Assembly: GCA_014904845.1 (NCBI GenBank)
Contig: MU119271.1
Span: forward strand, 165,848-229,847
Length of the DNA: 64,000 nucleotides
Direction: 5' to 3'
DNA from: Acephala macrosclerotiorum
Lineage: Eukaryota > Ascomycota > Leotiomycetes > Helotiales > Mollisiaceae
Numbering within the stretch: position 1 is the first letter of the stretch; each line of letters starts with the position of its first letter. A program made the position numbers and the translations under genes. Positions 35,629 to 46,715 of the stretch are shown in pieces. A model generated the notes under the pieces. That model worked only from the letters and a program-made list of their open reading frames with translations, did not search any database and was not told where the DNA came from.

Positions 35629-36044
35629 TTATTTCTCTGCTTGATCACTTTCAACAGGGGCTTGAGCTTCTTCAGAATTTTCGCGCTGACACTGGGGGAC
35701 TTGGGCTTCTGGCTTATCTGGATTTGGACGCTTGCCGGGAGGAGGGTAAACCTGGCAATGACAGATTAGCATGCTCCTACACTCTGTCCAGTGTTTTGTT
35801 ACTAACATGTCGACCTTGATTCTCTTGTACAGCCTTCCAGTCAAAGCCGGTTCCTTGGTCACCTCGTTGTCCTCTAGTGAATAAGTCAGCATTCCTTTCC
35901 CATAAATCAATGTCTCAAATTCCAATTCCACATTATGTAGCAGAAAAATAGAAATGAGACGCCAAATTGCTGAGCAAACTTCAGACTCGGTTTCAGAGTC
36001 ATTTACCCATTGCCACCAGAGCATTCATTGCCTGAGGAAGACAT
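35629..36044 (-). CDS. Small hydrophilic hypothetical protein
   Basis: Exons 36044-36007, 35873-35807 and 35751-35629 (introns 133 and 55 bp) give 75 aa. It starts MSSSGNECSGGNG, has a central WKAVQENQGRHV stretch, then a Pro-rich segment (YPPPGKRPNPDKPE) and an acidic Gln/Glu tail. There is no signal peptide or membrane helix, and the composition suggests disorder. The model rests on three mutually in-frame exons with good GTAAAT and GTTAGT donors and a GCTAAT branch. No family recognised. Confidence 0.55.
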
Positions 36045-37105
36045 TATGATATTATGATGTGTTGATTGTAGATGTGGATGTCGGTGTGGTTGTTGGTGAT
36101 GCTGTATGGCCTGTAAAAGAAGCAAAGGCCCATTTAAAGATATACTCCTGCGATCGATCGTTTGAAACCATCTATTACCTTATAGACTCAAATTCACCTC
36201 GATCTGACACATGAGAGGAGTGAATCATGGCCCCAAATCGAAATGGAAGCACAACCGATATCGTCATAACAAACAGCTGCAAGAGCCGAGTGAATACTTT
36301 CTGGGAAAGAGGGATAATAGTAGAGTCGATATTCAGAATGTCTGGAACTTTGGATATGATACAAAGTGGTAATAATAACAGTTCGAGTCCTCCAGAATAA
36401 TCCAAACAATGGTTTCACAGAAACAAAGAAAGCTCGGCCTAACTCTTCTAGACATTCCAACTCTCAAACAGTGTACAAAGCATAAGGAGTAGTTTTCAAA
36501 CAACGTAATCCAAGTTCTTTATAATCAAATGTTAGTATTTTAATATTAATGCTCTTGGCTTAGGATGTCTAGATCTTAGTTTAAAACTTTTACGAATATT
36601 CTATTTTCAAATCCAAGTTGAAAAATAAATATCTCGTAATTGGAAATTACTAGTCCTAGTTTGTATATCTTTTTTTTTTTTAATAATATTTTCCGATATT
36701 TCATTGCCATTTTACAGCATTCTACCTAGTAAATCGCTTCCAGACAATTAATAATATAATCAAACTGAAGTGAAGTTTCCTTGTCCTGCACATTCGGAAT
36801 CTCTTGTTTGCTTGGTCCCACCTTCCACTTTCCCTCAGAAATCGGGCTAGCTTTCCAAGCTTTCATTTATATATGTCAATGCAGTCTCGTATTGAAGCAT
36901 TGTAAATGGATTCGCTCCTGCTGCGAAGAGCCCAGGCAACGCGCATAGTGACAAAACATTGCTTGCACCTTCCGAACCACTCAACCCTGACGCCGATGAG
37001 ACTGCTTTCAAGATGGCATGATAATGCTTGATATGCAGAGAGGGCTCATGTCAAACACCGACAGCACTCGAGACTCAGCGGTGGTACATTGTGCATATAG
37101 TTGGA

Positions 37106-37152
37106 GCAGCAAGCGAGACTCGAAAGCTGCAGGCGGAAAGGGGCAACACGTG
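37106..37152 (+). repeat. Dispersed repeat copy 1 (GCAGCAAGCG...CACGTG)
   Basis: Starts GCAGCAAGCGAGACTCGAAA and ends in CACGTG after a 14-base insertion relative to the copy at 60441. Confidence 0.6.
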
Positions 37153-37622
37153 GTGAAACACTTATAAATTTTTGGACCTTTCGGGGTCAGATTTCTTAGC
37201 AGGGTATTTCAATGCATTTTTGAACATCGAGATCGTTTCGGAATTGTACGCACCAAAAGCTTTCCAGAAAACGAGGTTCCATGCTGTGCTAGAGCAATGT
37301 GCTAATGTCCCTAGCCGCCCTGGACATCAGATCGTCTGGGAAGCTCACGAATCCTGATATCGCAGGTTACAGACAATCAAAAAAGGCAAGAATTATCTGC
37401 TGTGATGCGTTGGTGTGTCTGCCGCACCGACTCATGGGTGCGATGTCCTGCGTGCAGCATCCTGTCGAGCTGGGCAGCTCGGCCATGCCGATGCCGAGAG
37501 GCATCACGATGATTGCAGCGGCATTCGGAGCAGCCTGCATACATCTCAGAAGTCATTTCTATCTAGCATGCATGAGTGTTTACTACTCGAAAGTCAACAA
37601 CAAGTCATGTTGCGCTCATCAC

Positions 37623-37663
37623 GCAGCAAGCGAACCTCAAGCATAGAAAAGGAGCATCACGTG
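37623..37663 (+). repeat. Dispersed repeat copy 2
   Basis: Starts GCAGCAAGCGA and ends GGAGCATCACGTG; the middle differs from the other copies. Confidence 0.55.
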
Positions 37664-37854
37664 TGCTTCGCTTGTGCTTGCCTGCATAAGAGAGATTCTA
37701 GCTTCGGCGATAACAATCCGATGCTTGAATTGATTGTCTGAGATCATGTTTAACGGCATCTCAGAGCGGCTATCGGTTTCTGCATTCGGACATTGGGAAG
37801 ATCAAGGTCGTGAATAGTACTTGAAAGTTGGGCTGTTGTGGACTGAGCCTCTTG

Positions 37855-37935
37855 AGACTGTACTTTTTCGGGAATCATCGCGGTTGGGGATTGTCGCTTT
37901 TGAGGATTATTACCTTTGGAGATTTTCACTTTTGA
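37855..37935 (+). repeat. Degenerate ~16-bp tandem array (CTTTTGAGGATT type)
   Basis: About five imperfect units of 16-17 bp, clearest as TTGTCGCTTTTGAGGA, TTATTACCTTTGGAGA and TTTTCACTTTTGAGGC. Related units occur near 43074 and 56089. Confidence 0.5.
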
Positions 37936-38762
37936 GGCTTTTCCAATCTGTGGGTTATTGAAATAGAAATGGCTAAAGTAGTATAAAACATGAAAGTATG
38001 TGCGGAGTTAGTAAGTGGTACTTGAGGTCATTTGAGAGAGGCATGACGCTCGTTGTCCGACGTTAGTATAGGACATTCAAGGAGCAAAAGCTATGAGTTG
38101 ATTTCAATTTACGAAGCAGGTATCAAGGCACCGAGTTCTAGACCGAGTGCAAATGTTGGCGCGGATGAGTACGTGACTGTACCCCTTTTCCCTGCCAAAA
38201 CACTTGCTATGCATCGCATGATCCTTCAATTAGCTAAGGTCCACTCTTTCAAGTGCCTCTCATATTTCAAGTGTAAAGGTGCATCGATGTCTGTGCTCAG
38301 GTTAGAATGCCTTCCCACCAAACGGCAAGTCTTTAATGTTCGAAATTGTGACAATCGAAATCGAGTGCACATCGCTAAGCCATTAACGGGGTGGCGATAG
38401 TCATGGTATGAAATGAACTCTACATCGCAAATCCTATCATTAAAAGACACGAAATGCCCAGGATAGCCTGGGACATGCCCAACCAGATCCACTCGCTCAC
38501 GGGAGTTTACGCCTGGAAGCAAACGCCGGTTCCGTGCGACGCGATATGCGGCTACGCGAGAACAGCATCAACGCAGCGAATAAAATATACTCTTCGAGGG
38601 TGTTGCGCACATATCTCGCCAGATAGCCTTGCAAAGCTGCCTAGCAATTGTTGTACGGCATTCGAGCACCGAAGTCGCCCGTTCCTCTTGCGGGGGTAGA
38701 AATACGAGCCTTTCTCTTCCATTCCATTTGACGCACACCCTTCAAAACCTCGAGACCTCGCA

Positions 38763-40187
38763 ATGACTGAACCGAGCACAAGAGAAGATTTGATGGAAAG
38801 GGGCCTCGTGGGTATCGGACCTGTCTACAGCGCAGAGCTAACAAGTCCCACCACAAGTGCCACATTGACAGAAAATCAAACTGAGAAGAAACTTCCTGGT
38901 AATAGAGGATGGCTAGACAAACTTTGTGCGTGGACTAAAGACATAAAGCAGAACGAGAACGGAAGCTCGATATTAAGCGATGGTGGAGAAACTGGCGAGC
39001 TGGCGAAGGAGAAATGGAGCCGCCAGAATTGCCAGTGATCGTTAAGTCGTGTGCGCTATGCCCCGGAGACCATTGCTGCCGCGAATATTGACAAGCTCCC
39101 AGTAGATAAGACTCCGCAAGGCTACCCCCGCCTAGCCCTCTTATTAGATAGCGACGAGAGTTTTATGTTCTATCGACGCTTTGGTTACTTGCAGACCCGC
39201 CTCTTACTTTACAAGCAAGACGAACTTCGAGAGCTCGAGGAAAACTTGGAAGACCTCGACAAGAATGAAACTGATTGGACTCTTTTGTGCTCGAGGGTCA
39301 GGGACGAGGAATCATCCGGGAAAAGACAGACATTGATGGTAAATATTGACCAAAAGTACAAAGAATACGGTGAGCCAAACACTATCAATCACAATTAATC
39401 GTCTGCATGGTTCAAGGCTGACTATCTGCAGTGGCTCTGTTAGTCGCTTCACGTGAGATTGCGAGTTTTGATCCACCCATACCCCGCGATTACTTCACAC
39501 TCAAGAAATACTTTGACATCGCCAAACCACTATGTCTTGAGGAAAGCTACATTTACCACCAAGGTGATATCTTATCACTAAAGCCAAGCCGAGACTACAC
39601 CATGTTGGATTCGTTCATCCAGATTATGTTTGATGGATTTCCAAAGGCATTGAAGAAGGCAAGTCGCAGTCTTCTACGCATCGTCATCCAGGTTGCTAGG
39701 AATACAGTAGTGCTAATGCCATGAATAGTGCTTCTGTCCTGAGGCAAGTATGAACCTTAGGGCCCATCAAATTGCTGACTAGAGATGATTCAGAGGGGAA
39801 ATCGCAAAGCAGATCCGAGCAACGGCTTCATGATATATAGCACGCAGCGCTACGATGTCATCGTGACATCTATTGTTCTGATACTAATCACATTCTTGTT
39901 GATTATACCGGTCTATATCATTTGGCGTCTGACCAGGAATACGCAGGCAACCAATTCCATCTCACCCATTATCGGCGTAATGCTCTCGTTCACAGTAGTC
40001 TTCAGTTTGGTTCTCCTCAAGTTCACTAAGGCAAAGAGACATGAGATTCTCGCAGCGGCTGCAGCGTACGTCTCTCCAAGAGCTACAGGTGTCGAAGATA
40101 CTAACTTACTACAGGTACTGCGCCGTACTTGTCACCTTCATGGGCAACGTCGGGCAAGTTTCACAGAATGGACCGACCAGTCCCTAG
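38763..40187 (+). CDS. DUF6594 membrane protein A, with two GC-AG introns
   Basis: Seven exons (38763-38898, 38952-39050, 39103-39369, 39432-39658, 39729-39743, 39794-40065, 40115-40187) give 362 aa. Exon layout matches the paralogue at 57044-58525, including an identical 227-bp exon and a micro-exon (here 15 bp, CFCPE). The two introns flanking the micro-exon (39659-39728, 39744-39793) begin GCAAGT instead of GT, the standard GC-AG consensus; the paralogue has GT there. Family marks: GYPRLALLLDSDESF, FYRRFGYLQTRLLLYKQDELRELE, then three C-terminal hydrophobic helices (IVLILITFLLIIPVYIIW; VMLSFTVVFSLVLL; YCAVLVTFMGNV). Function of DUF6594 is unknown. A TGA readable at 39036 lies out of the spliced frame, so the gene appears intact. 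Confidence 0.85.
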
Positions 40188-42160
40188 ATATGATCGCCTT
40201 TTATTTGGTTTTGGAGGAGCAAGATCGATTTGAAAATGAGATGCATAAGGAGTTTAACATCTGGGGAAAGAGGTTTTGAGGCTTGTCACTTTTGGGAGTC
40301 ATGGCGCGCGAGAATAATTGCACGTGCGATATCAAGGTTTGGGGACACGAATAAATATCTAAGCCTACGCACCAGCTTGAAACAGACACGAATTAATGAA
40401 TATCCATTGAGAACAAGTGATAAATCTCATATCAGGAGCGATTCCTATGTTTGGGAGAGCCCCTCAAAGTCCTAGGTTTGTGGGGACATTTTCGTGATAG
40501 ACTGGATGAAGCGTCTTGAACATCCTGCTCTGTGAGAATATCGAAGCAATCTCCGTTCAAAGCAGTCAATGCATATCAACTACGTCAGCTCTCATAGCCT
40601 CTGATTCTGTGAATGTAATCAGCATTTGACGTTCTGGTGCACGTGATCTGAACGTCGAGGTTCGAGGACATGCTCGCCCCCGAATCAACTCGATTATAAC
40701 GTTTGAATGTATGGGAAAGTTTTTTTTTTGAAGAGTGTAATAGCGGCTGAATACAATGTCCGAAAGTAGTATATGCTGGAAATTTCAATATCAGAATATT
40801 AGAAATTACTATTTGAACCTGGAAATAAGGTTATATTGTTTGTAAAAATCCGAAATATATATTTACTAACATGGTATAGAATAAATCTTGCAAATAATAG
40901 ATATTATACTATAAAAAAGTTAAATTAGAATGTTTTAAAAGTTTCATTTTGGATTTAGGCGCTTTTCCAGATCTCGAATGTTTAAAATAAGTGTGACGTG
41001 GAGTTCGCTATCTTTCCGTCAAATCATTGTCTGGTTTGTTTTGAGAGACTCGAAAAATCACGCCCAACTCCTTTGTTGTCATCAAGGTCTCGGAAATTGC
41101 GATTCTTACATGGCGATGATGTTATTCATCAAGCAAATGCACAAAGCACATCGTCTTGGCGACATGACAGCTGTCAAATATTACATCAACTCGATGCTGC
41201 ATCGCTCGATTCTACATTTGCTGGTAAGGACGGCATTGAAATTATTACCTCTCAACATCGCGGTCATAGTCTAGTCGATGCATGCGTCAAAACAAGATGC
41301 ATTTGAGTCAATGTAAAACAGAAAATACTCAAGTGTTCTCGACATGGAGGAAGCATAGCAGCTTTGAAATTCCATAACATTTTCTAACTAGCTGGAAGAG
41401 CAGCTATAGCAAAGTCCTTAATCAACAACAAGACGTATCAAGACAAGAAAGTATTTAATAGACTGGGGACAATCAATAGCACGACATCAGTAAGTAGACC
41501 CGAAGCTGTGGGCTGAATGATGCACTAATCACATGCTCTCAAGGACCTGGAAATATTGGCCTCGACTTGGGAAGAGTAGTGAAAGCGCGAGCGCACGATC
41601 GGTATTATTGAAATATCTCTAATATCGCTTGAGCCTATTCGCTAAGACTTGGATAGTCTCTTTCTGCTTTAAAAGCAGGCGATCTAGTTTTGTTCGGGCT
41701 TTATAGAAAAGCCTACTGTTCCCATCGAGGAAAAAACCGTAGAAGGGCTTTATAATGCTAATAAATAGTAATATGTCTTTTATTATCGAGGTGCTTGATA
41801 ACGTTGATATATCTTTATTTGAGCGAACTGTTTGTCTATCACTGACCATATCAAGTGTCTCCCTACTAACCAAGGTTAAGTACAGAACCGACCCTGCAGA
41901 AAGACTTGTGGAGCTGTCTGGTACATACGAATGCGTCCATAAAAGGGCACCTGACAAATTCATGAACGTTGCCTTTATGCATGTTTCCGCTCGTTGTAAA
42001 CGTGATCGACAATGCCTTGAGTGACCTTCGACAACCTTGAGACCGGGTTCTGGCGTTGTGCTACATGGTTGCTTGACTTTATAACTTGTAAAAAGATCGC
42101 AGAACTTTCGATCTTTCTTAAGTCTTTTGATCATGACGTACATTAGCACCGCGAGCTATA
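40188..42160. other. Intergenic with AT-rich patch, no supported gene
   Basis: An AT-rich patch covers about 40690-40960. A minus-strand frame of about 175 codons (42143-41619) and short plus-strand frames near 41000-41300 carry no recognisable motif and no splice support. Confidence 0.45.
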
Positions 42161-42680
42161 ATGTTGCAAGCAGTTAGCGAGGTGGATCTCGTGGAGAAGG
42201 GAGTGAGCGCAGAAGTTTTCAGTAGGAAGGCAATGAATACTTGCTTGGCAAGCAGTGCAGATGGTTCGACGCAGGCATCGGTAGTGGTATTCAATCCCAT
42301 GTCCAATACCAGACAGGCGAGTTCTCCTTGACTAGCAGTTGTCCTCGAATCAGATGAAAAATTCATGATCTACCGTCGTTTCGCATTCCTTCAAGTACGA
42401 ATACTTCTATATAAGCAAGATCAATTGAGGGAGCTTGAAAATGACCTCGATCGCATGGACAAGGCCGATGAGATCCACAATCCCATTGTGCTGAGATTAC
42501 GGGAGGTAGACAGTGACACAAATCCGAGAAAAAAAGAGATGCTAGGTCGCATTGAAACGACCTTCAAAGAGTATGGTAGTAGTACTCGCTATGGCAAACG
42601 TAATGTGTAATGATTGAGAATGGCATAATTACAGCATTGGAAAAGCAATTCTGACGACATTTGAGCTTTGTATGGATGAA
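42161..42680 (+). pseudogene. Truncated DUF6594 gene C
   Basis: A frame starting MLQAVSEVDLVEKGVSAEVF matches the N-terminus of the two intact paralogues (compare EDLIEKGIPEEIV). It hits TGA at 42329-42331 exactly where they have PRL (CGA to TGA), then continues in the same frame with VVLESDEKFMIYRRF and LLYKQDQLRELENDLDRMD. The exon-2 part rich in Trp/Arg is missing. A GT donor after FKEYG (42577) and an acceptor near 42635 are still visible, but the next exon runs into a stop after seven codons and the membrane half is absent. The copy is dead by nonsense mutation and 3' truncation. Confidence 0.75.
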
Positions 42681-43073
42681 TAACCAAAAATCTTGGGGCC
42701 TTTTGCTGTCAAAAGGTCTCAACCGGGTACAGGGACTGGTATAACATAGTTAAATGTATTTGATGATTCTAGGATTTCGCGAAACACAGTATTTGAGAAA
42801 GTGGTATCCATCGGGGCTCAAGTACAATTCAATATAATAAGGATTAATGAATAATAATCAACAATTCCAAAACTTGTGACTGCGAGAGTGATTGATGTTC
42901 TCGGACGGGTGACATTTTTGAGCATGTAGAATGTACCAAAATAAGGAATTAGAATTATTATACTCAATTACAGAACGCCCTCTTCCATCTAATATTTCGC
43001 ATCGTAACATGCATGCATGCTCAGAAAGGATAAGCTGTGATGTTAAGTTTGTGAAGAGTAGTACATGAAAAGC

Positions 43074-43224
43074 CCCAGCTGTTGAGGATTCTCGTGCTCG
43101 TGTACATGGGAGATTTGAGGACTTTCACACTTGAGGTCTTTCGAAACTGCGACAACAAATCCCGAAGGGATTTTTCTTTTCTTTTTGGAGGACTCCAGCT
43201 TCTGAGGATACCCTCGTGCCTCGT
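43074..43224 (+). repeat. Imperfect direct repeat with GAGGA motif
   Basis: CCAGCTGTTGAGGATTCTCG at 43075 recurs as CCAGCTTCTGAGGATACCCTCG at 43195. Between them lie two more TTGAGG units (GATTTGAGGACTTTC, CACTTGAGGTCTTTC). No gene is supported between 42681 and 43570. Confidence 0.5.
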
Positions 43225-43570
43225 GAAGACCTGCGAATGAGAAAGATGCAGCTGTCACGTGAGCATTCTCCTGAAGCTTCACCAGCTGTTGAGCTTATAC
43301 ATCATGTCGATTAATCAATCCTGCTCGCATCACTCATTATAACCTTAGCACTTGCTAAACATACAAACACTTGTTCGACATGTGGGAAAATAAGGTGACT
43401 TTGCTTCGTCACAAGCTTCTTGGGCTACATCCCAAAATAGTTAGCTTTGGGGCCGGCAACCTCCGTCCTGTTGACTCCAGGTATCAATTTCCAGAACCAT
43501 CATCACGAAGCGACCAGTTTGCGATAACTTCAACGACGCCCGTTGAAGAATCCCGAAATCACACAACACG

Positions 43571-44408
43571 ATGGCGGACCGCTTTCCTTCTCTCGAGGAG
43601 TTCGACTCTGGCGGTAAGCTTCTGTGCCTTTCAATTCTAGCCAGCTGTCCATACTAATAAAGTTGACAGCGCAAACAGAAGCTCAAGGCGATATCCTGGG
43701 CGACGACTTCCTATCCCGCGAAAAGGCTCTGCTGGGTGATGATGCAAACCAATTTTCAACTGGAAATGATCATGCGGCTTTCGTAGAGGATGGTGATAAT
43801 GATCTGCTTGGTGGTGGAGGAATGGATGAGGAGGTCACTGAGTTTGAGAGCTCTTTCCCTGCCATCGACTCACGGAACGAGGTTTGTCCCTTATACTCTG
43901 TCCAGACCATCTTAGATTCTGTTTCGATTTCGACACTGACCGCATTGATTCACAGGGCGTAGCACCAGGCGGAACCATCACCGGCACCCCAGCCCCCTAC
44001 CAATCAACCTACTATCCCCCAACAGCTACCGAAGAAGAAGAGCCCGAAGTAATCAAGCAATGGCGCGAACGCCGCGACCTCGCCCTCCAAGATCGCGAAG
44101 CCCGCTCCTCCGAACGCAAAGCCGAAACCATCAAAGCCGCCCAACAAAACATCGACGACTTCTACGAGAACTATAACTCCAAGAAAGAGAAGACCATTGC
44201 TGCCACACGCCGCGATGCCGAAGAGTTCCTCGAGAGTCGAGAGGATACGTCTGCTGGTGGAACGAGCTGGGAGCGAATTGCTAAGTTGGTGGATTTGAGT
44301 GGAAAGGGTACGAAGGGTGGTGCGAGTGGGACTGATAAGGCGAAGTTTAGAGAGTTGTTGATGAGTTTGAGGAAGGATGAGAAGGCGCCAGGTGCTACTG
44401 GATACTAA
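43571..44408 (+). CDS. CLC1: Clathrin light chain
   Basis: Exons 43571-43613, 43670-43881 and 43956-44408 (introns 56 and 74 bp) give 235 aa. The N-terminus reads MADRFPSLEEFDSG and is followed by an acidic, Gly-rich segment and a conserved block (EEVTEFESSFPAID). The central helix, starting about EEPEVIKQWRERRDLALQDR, is the coiled coil that binds clathrin heavy chain. The C-terminus (TSWERIAKLVDL) is the conserved trimerisation-proximal end. It regulates clathrin coat assembly in endocytosis and at the Golgi. Size and all landmarks are normal. It is convergent with CDC37, 312 bp apart. Confidence 0.95.
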
Positions 44409-44720
44409 TGATTTAGTCTTCGTTGTTTTCTGGGAGGCTGGGGTGTCGTATGCGTATGCTGGTGCGCTTGTAAGATCGGATCTGGTGCATTGTTGGTAGT
44501 ATTTTCGTTTAGGTCCTGCTCGATCGATGGGATTGGGCAATTACGGGGCGTTGAAAATACACGGCACATTTCATGACATTCTGAGGGGGGTTTTTTTCCG
44601 CAAGTGAAATCATCGTGATTGTTTTCTGTGAAAATCTAGACTCGCTGCATGTGCTACAAGTGGTCATTATTCTTGCCCATAACTGCATCACCAAGCATCA
44701 TCCCCCTTTTCCTGACTGGC

Positions 44721-46368
44721 TCATTCCGGATCACCGTTTTCATCAACTAGAGATGGTTTTGCTGCGGCGGCGGCTCTCTCTTGCTCCTCGAACTCCTTCA
44801 GTGCCTTCTGACCTTCCTCCGTGGTAGCGTCGATGATTTGCTCCTCTAACGAAAGCATGCCACCCTATCAAATATCAGCAGTGAAACCCAGTCCCTAAGA
44901 TTTAGGAAGGCTTACCTCTCCCAATTGACCAACAATCTCCTCGGCCTCCTCCACACTCATCTTGCCAAGCACCTTGTTGACTTCATCTAGACTGCCGCTC
45001 TCCAAAGCTCGTTGTAATCCCGGAGGGAAAGCATTGAACAACTCTCTTGCCTTGATCTCCTCGGGATCTTCGCTAGTTACTGGTGGGATCTTGATATTGA
45101 TGGTCGTACTAGGATCAACAGCATGCAATTGAATTTGCTCAACACCACCAGCACCCTCAGCTTCCTCCTGTAATCGCTGCTTCTCAATTTCCTTAGCTCT
45201 TGTCCTAATTCGTGCGAAGGTGGCGTTGACATCATCGAAGAAGACCTTCTGGGCATTGTGACCTGGAGTAGTGATGCGCTTGAAGAAAAGACCGACACCA
45301 TCTCGTCCCAATGCTCGGCAGTATTGAAGGAGTAGACCATTGTGGACGCACTGTCTCGCGAAATCATCTCTACCGGCAGTGCTTGCTTGGAAAGCCAAGA
45401 CGAGTAAGCCATCCGTCTCGCGCTCGGCAACAACTTGAGGATGTTCCGAGATGAATTGTAGGCAAGCTCTGTAATCTCCTTGCTTGATCAATGAGAACTT
45501 CTTACCAAGTTCACTAGCCTCTGCCTCTTCTTCGTCATCGTCATCGCCCACGGAAGGGGGTTCGTCGACATCAGCGTCTGCACCGGATGATTGCTCGGCC
45601 TCCTTTCCTTTGTCTTGACCAGCCAAAGCATGTGGATTCAGAACCTCAACAGCTTTGAATTTCTCCTTCTTAGCCTCCTTAGGCTTAGACTTATTGACGG
45701 ATGAACTGTCAAAACCTGTGTGGTAGGCCTCGCTTGTGATCTTTCGGCCTTCTTCCTTCTCCAAGTTGTTCAGCTCGATCAGTAGTTGCTTTTGCAGATC
45801 CTCAACTTTGGCCTGGTGTACCTTGACTTCCTTGACATATGCCTCGTATCGATTATCTGGCTTCTCCTCATCAACCTTGGCCTTGACTTGATCTACCAAT
45901 GCAGCCATCATCTTAGAATACTTTGGCAGTTCCTTCTCATTCGAATGAACATCGGCAGGTGGCGGAGGCGGGGTATCATTGTCCATTTCTCCTACCGACT
46001 CCATGATGGCTTGGAATATCAGCTCATCTGGGCTGCGCTTCTCGGCTTCCGCACTATGTGACTCCAGCTTGGTGAGGAGCGTGTTGATGCGTTTGAGGAG
46101 GCCATCGTTGATAATTCGCTCGTACTTGTAGGTTTCGATTTTGTTCTTGCGCTCGAATCTTTGTTGGTGGATTTGGTTTTGCTTGGCTCGGATGAAGGAT
46201 CGTTTGTCGACGTTGGGGTGGACTTCGATGTCTGAGTCGTCGCTCAACTCGAGAGCATCCTAAGATTGTCAGCCTTGGGTTCAGCCTGGTTGGATGAGAG
46301 GGATTCGAGTGGAAATGGATTGAGAAGCTGAACTGTTTACTTACCCACTTACTGTAGTCAACAGGCAT
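44721..46368 (-). CDS. CDC37: Hsp90 co-chaperone Cdc37
   Basis: Exons 46368-46345, 46259-44916 and 44864-44721 (introns 85 and 51 bp) give 503 aa. The first exon holds only eight codons (MPVDYSKW). The joined N-terminus MPVDYSKWDALELSDDSD carries the conserved casein-kinase-2 serine at position 14. A kinase-binding coiled-coil N-domain follows, then an acidic linker (DDDDEEEAEASE), the Hsp90-binding middle domain (about 265-400) and the C-terminal domain with EIKARELFNAFPPGLQ and LGKMSVEEAEEIV. Cdc37 delivers protein kinases to Hsp90 in the cytosol. The gene looks complete and is divergent from the MDL-type transporter gene. Confidence 0.96.
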
Positions 46369-46715
46369 CTTGATGTTATGTTCTCAAAGTATGACTGTGG
46401 AAATTTGTTGTGTGCTGGACTTCGTTATTGTCTTCAAATAAATGTCTTCTCTATCGAATGTTCTACAGACGAGGCGGAAGACTGCCCCACGCCCGCCCAG
46501 CAATGCACGTGCGCTAGCTACGGGGACCGGGCCTTTCAATTCAGCGATGACGGAAGCTAAAGTTTTGCTCGAAGTTGATTTACAATTGAAGGGATCACTC
46601 ACTCTCTTCCTCTCACATTCAACGCGACGATGGGATCTCGACACATATACGGATTTCATATTATCCGGTGATAGTAGCGGTTCTGAAGCCGCAATTTGCT
46701 TCCCAGTCGCCCGTA
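46369..46715. promoter_or_regulatory. Divergent promoter of CDC37 and the mitochondrial ABC transporter
   Basis: 347 bp lie between the start codons of the two genes on opposite strands. No individual element can be named with confidence. Confidence 0.55.

Larger units (their letters stand above)
36045..38762. other. Intergenic with AT-rich patch and dispersed repeats
   Basis: No gene is supported. A strongly AT-rich patch covers about 36480-36760, including an 11-base T run. Two copies of a dispersed repeat (37106, 37623) and a degenerate ~16-bp tandem array (37855) follow. The composition and repeats suggest scars of old insertions. Confidence 0.5.

Noticed and set aside
39036..39038. In-frame TGA making DUF6594 gene A a pseudogene
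   Set aside because: Splicing at 38899-38951 and 39051-39102, positions that match introns of paralogue B, puts this TGA out of frame and restores a complete protein.
41619..42143. Minus-strand frame of about 175 codons
   Set aside because: No recognisable domain and odd composition; it overlaps the flank of the DUF6594 relic and is probably chance.
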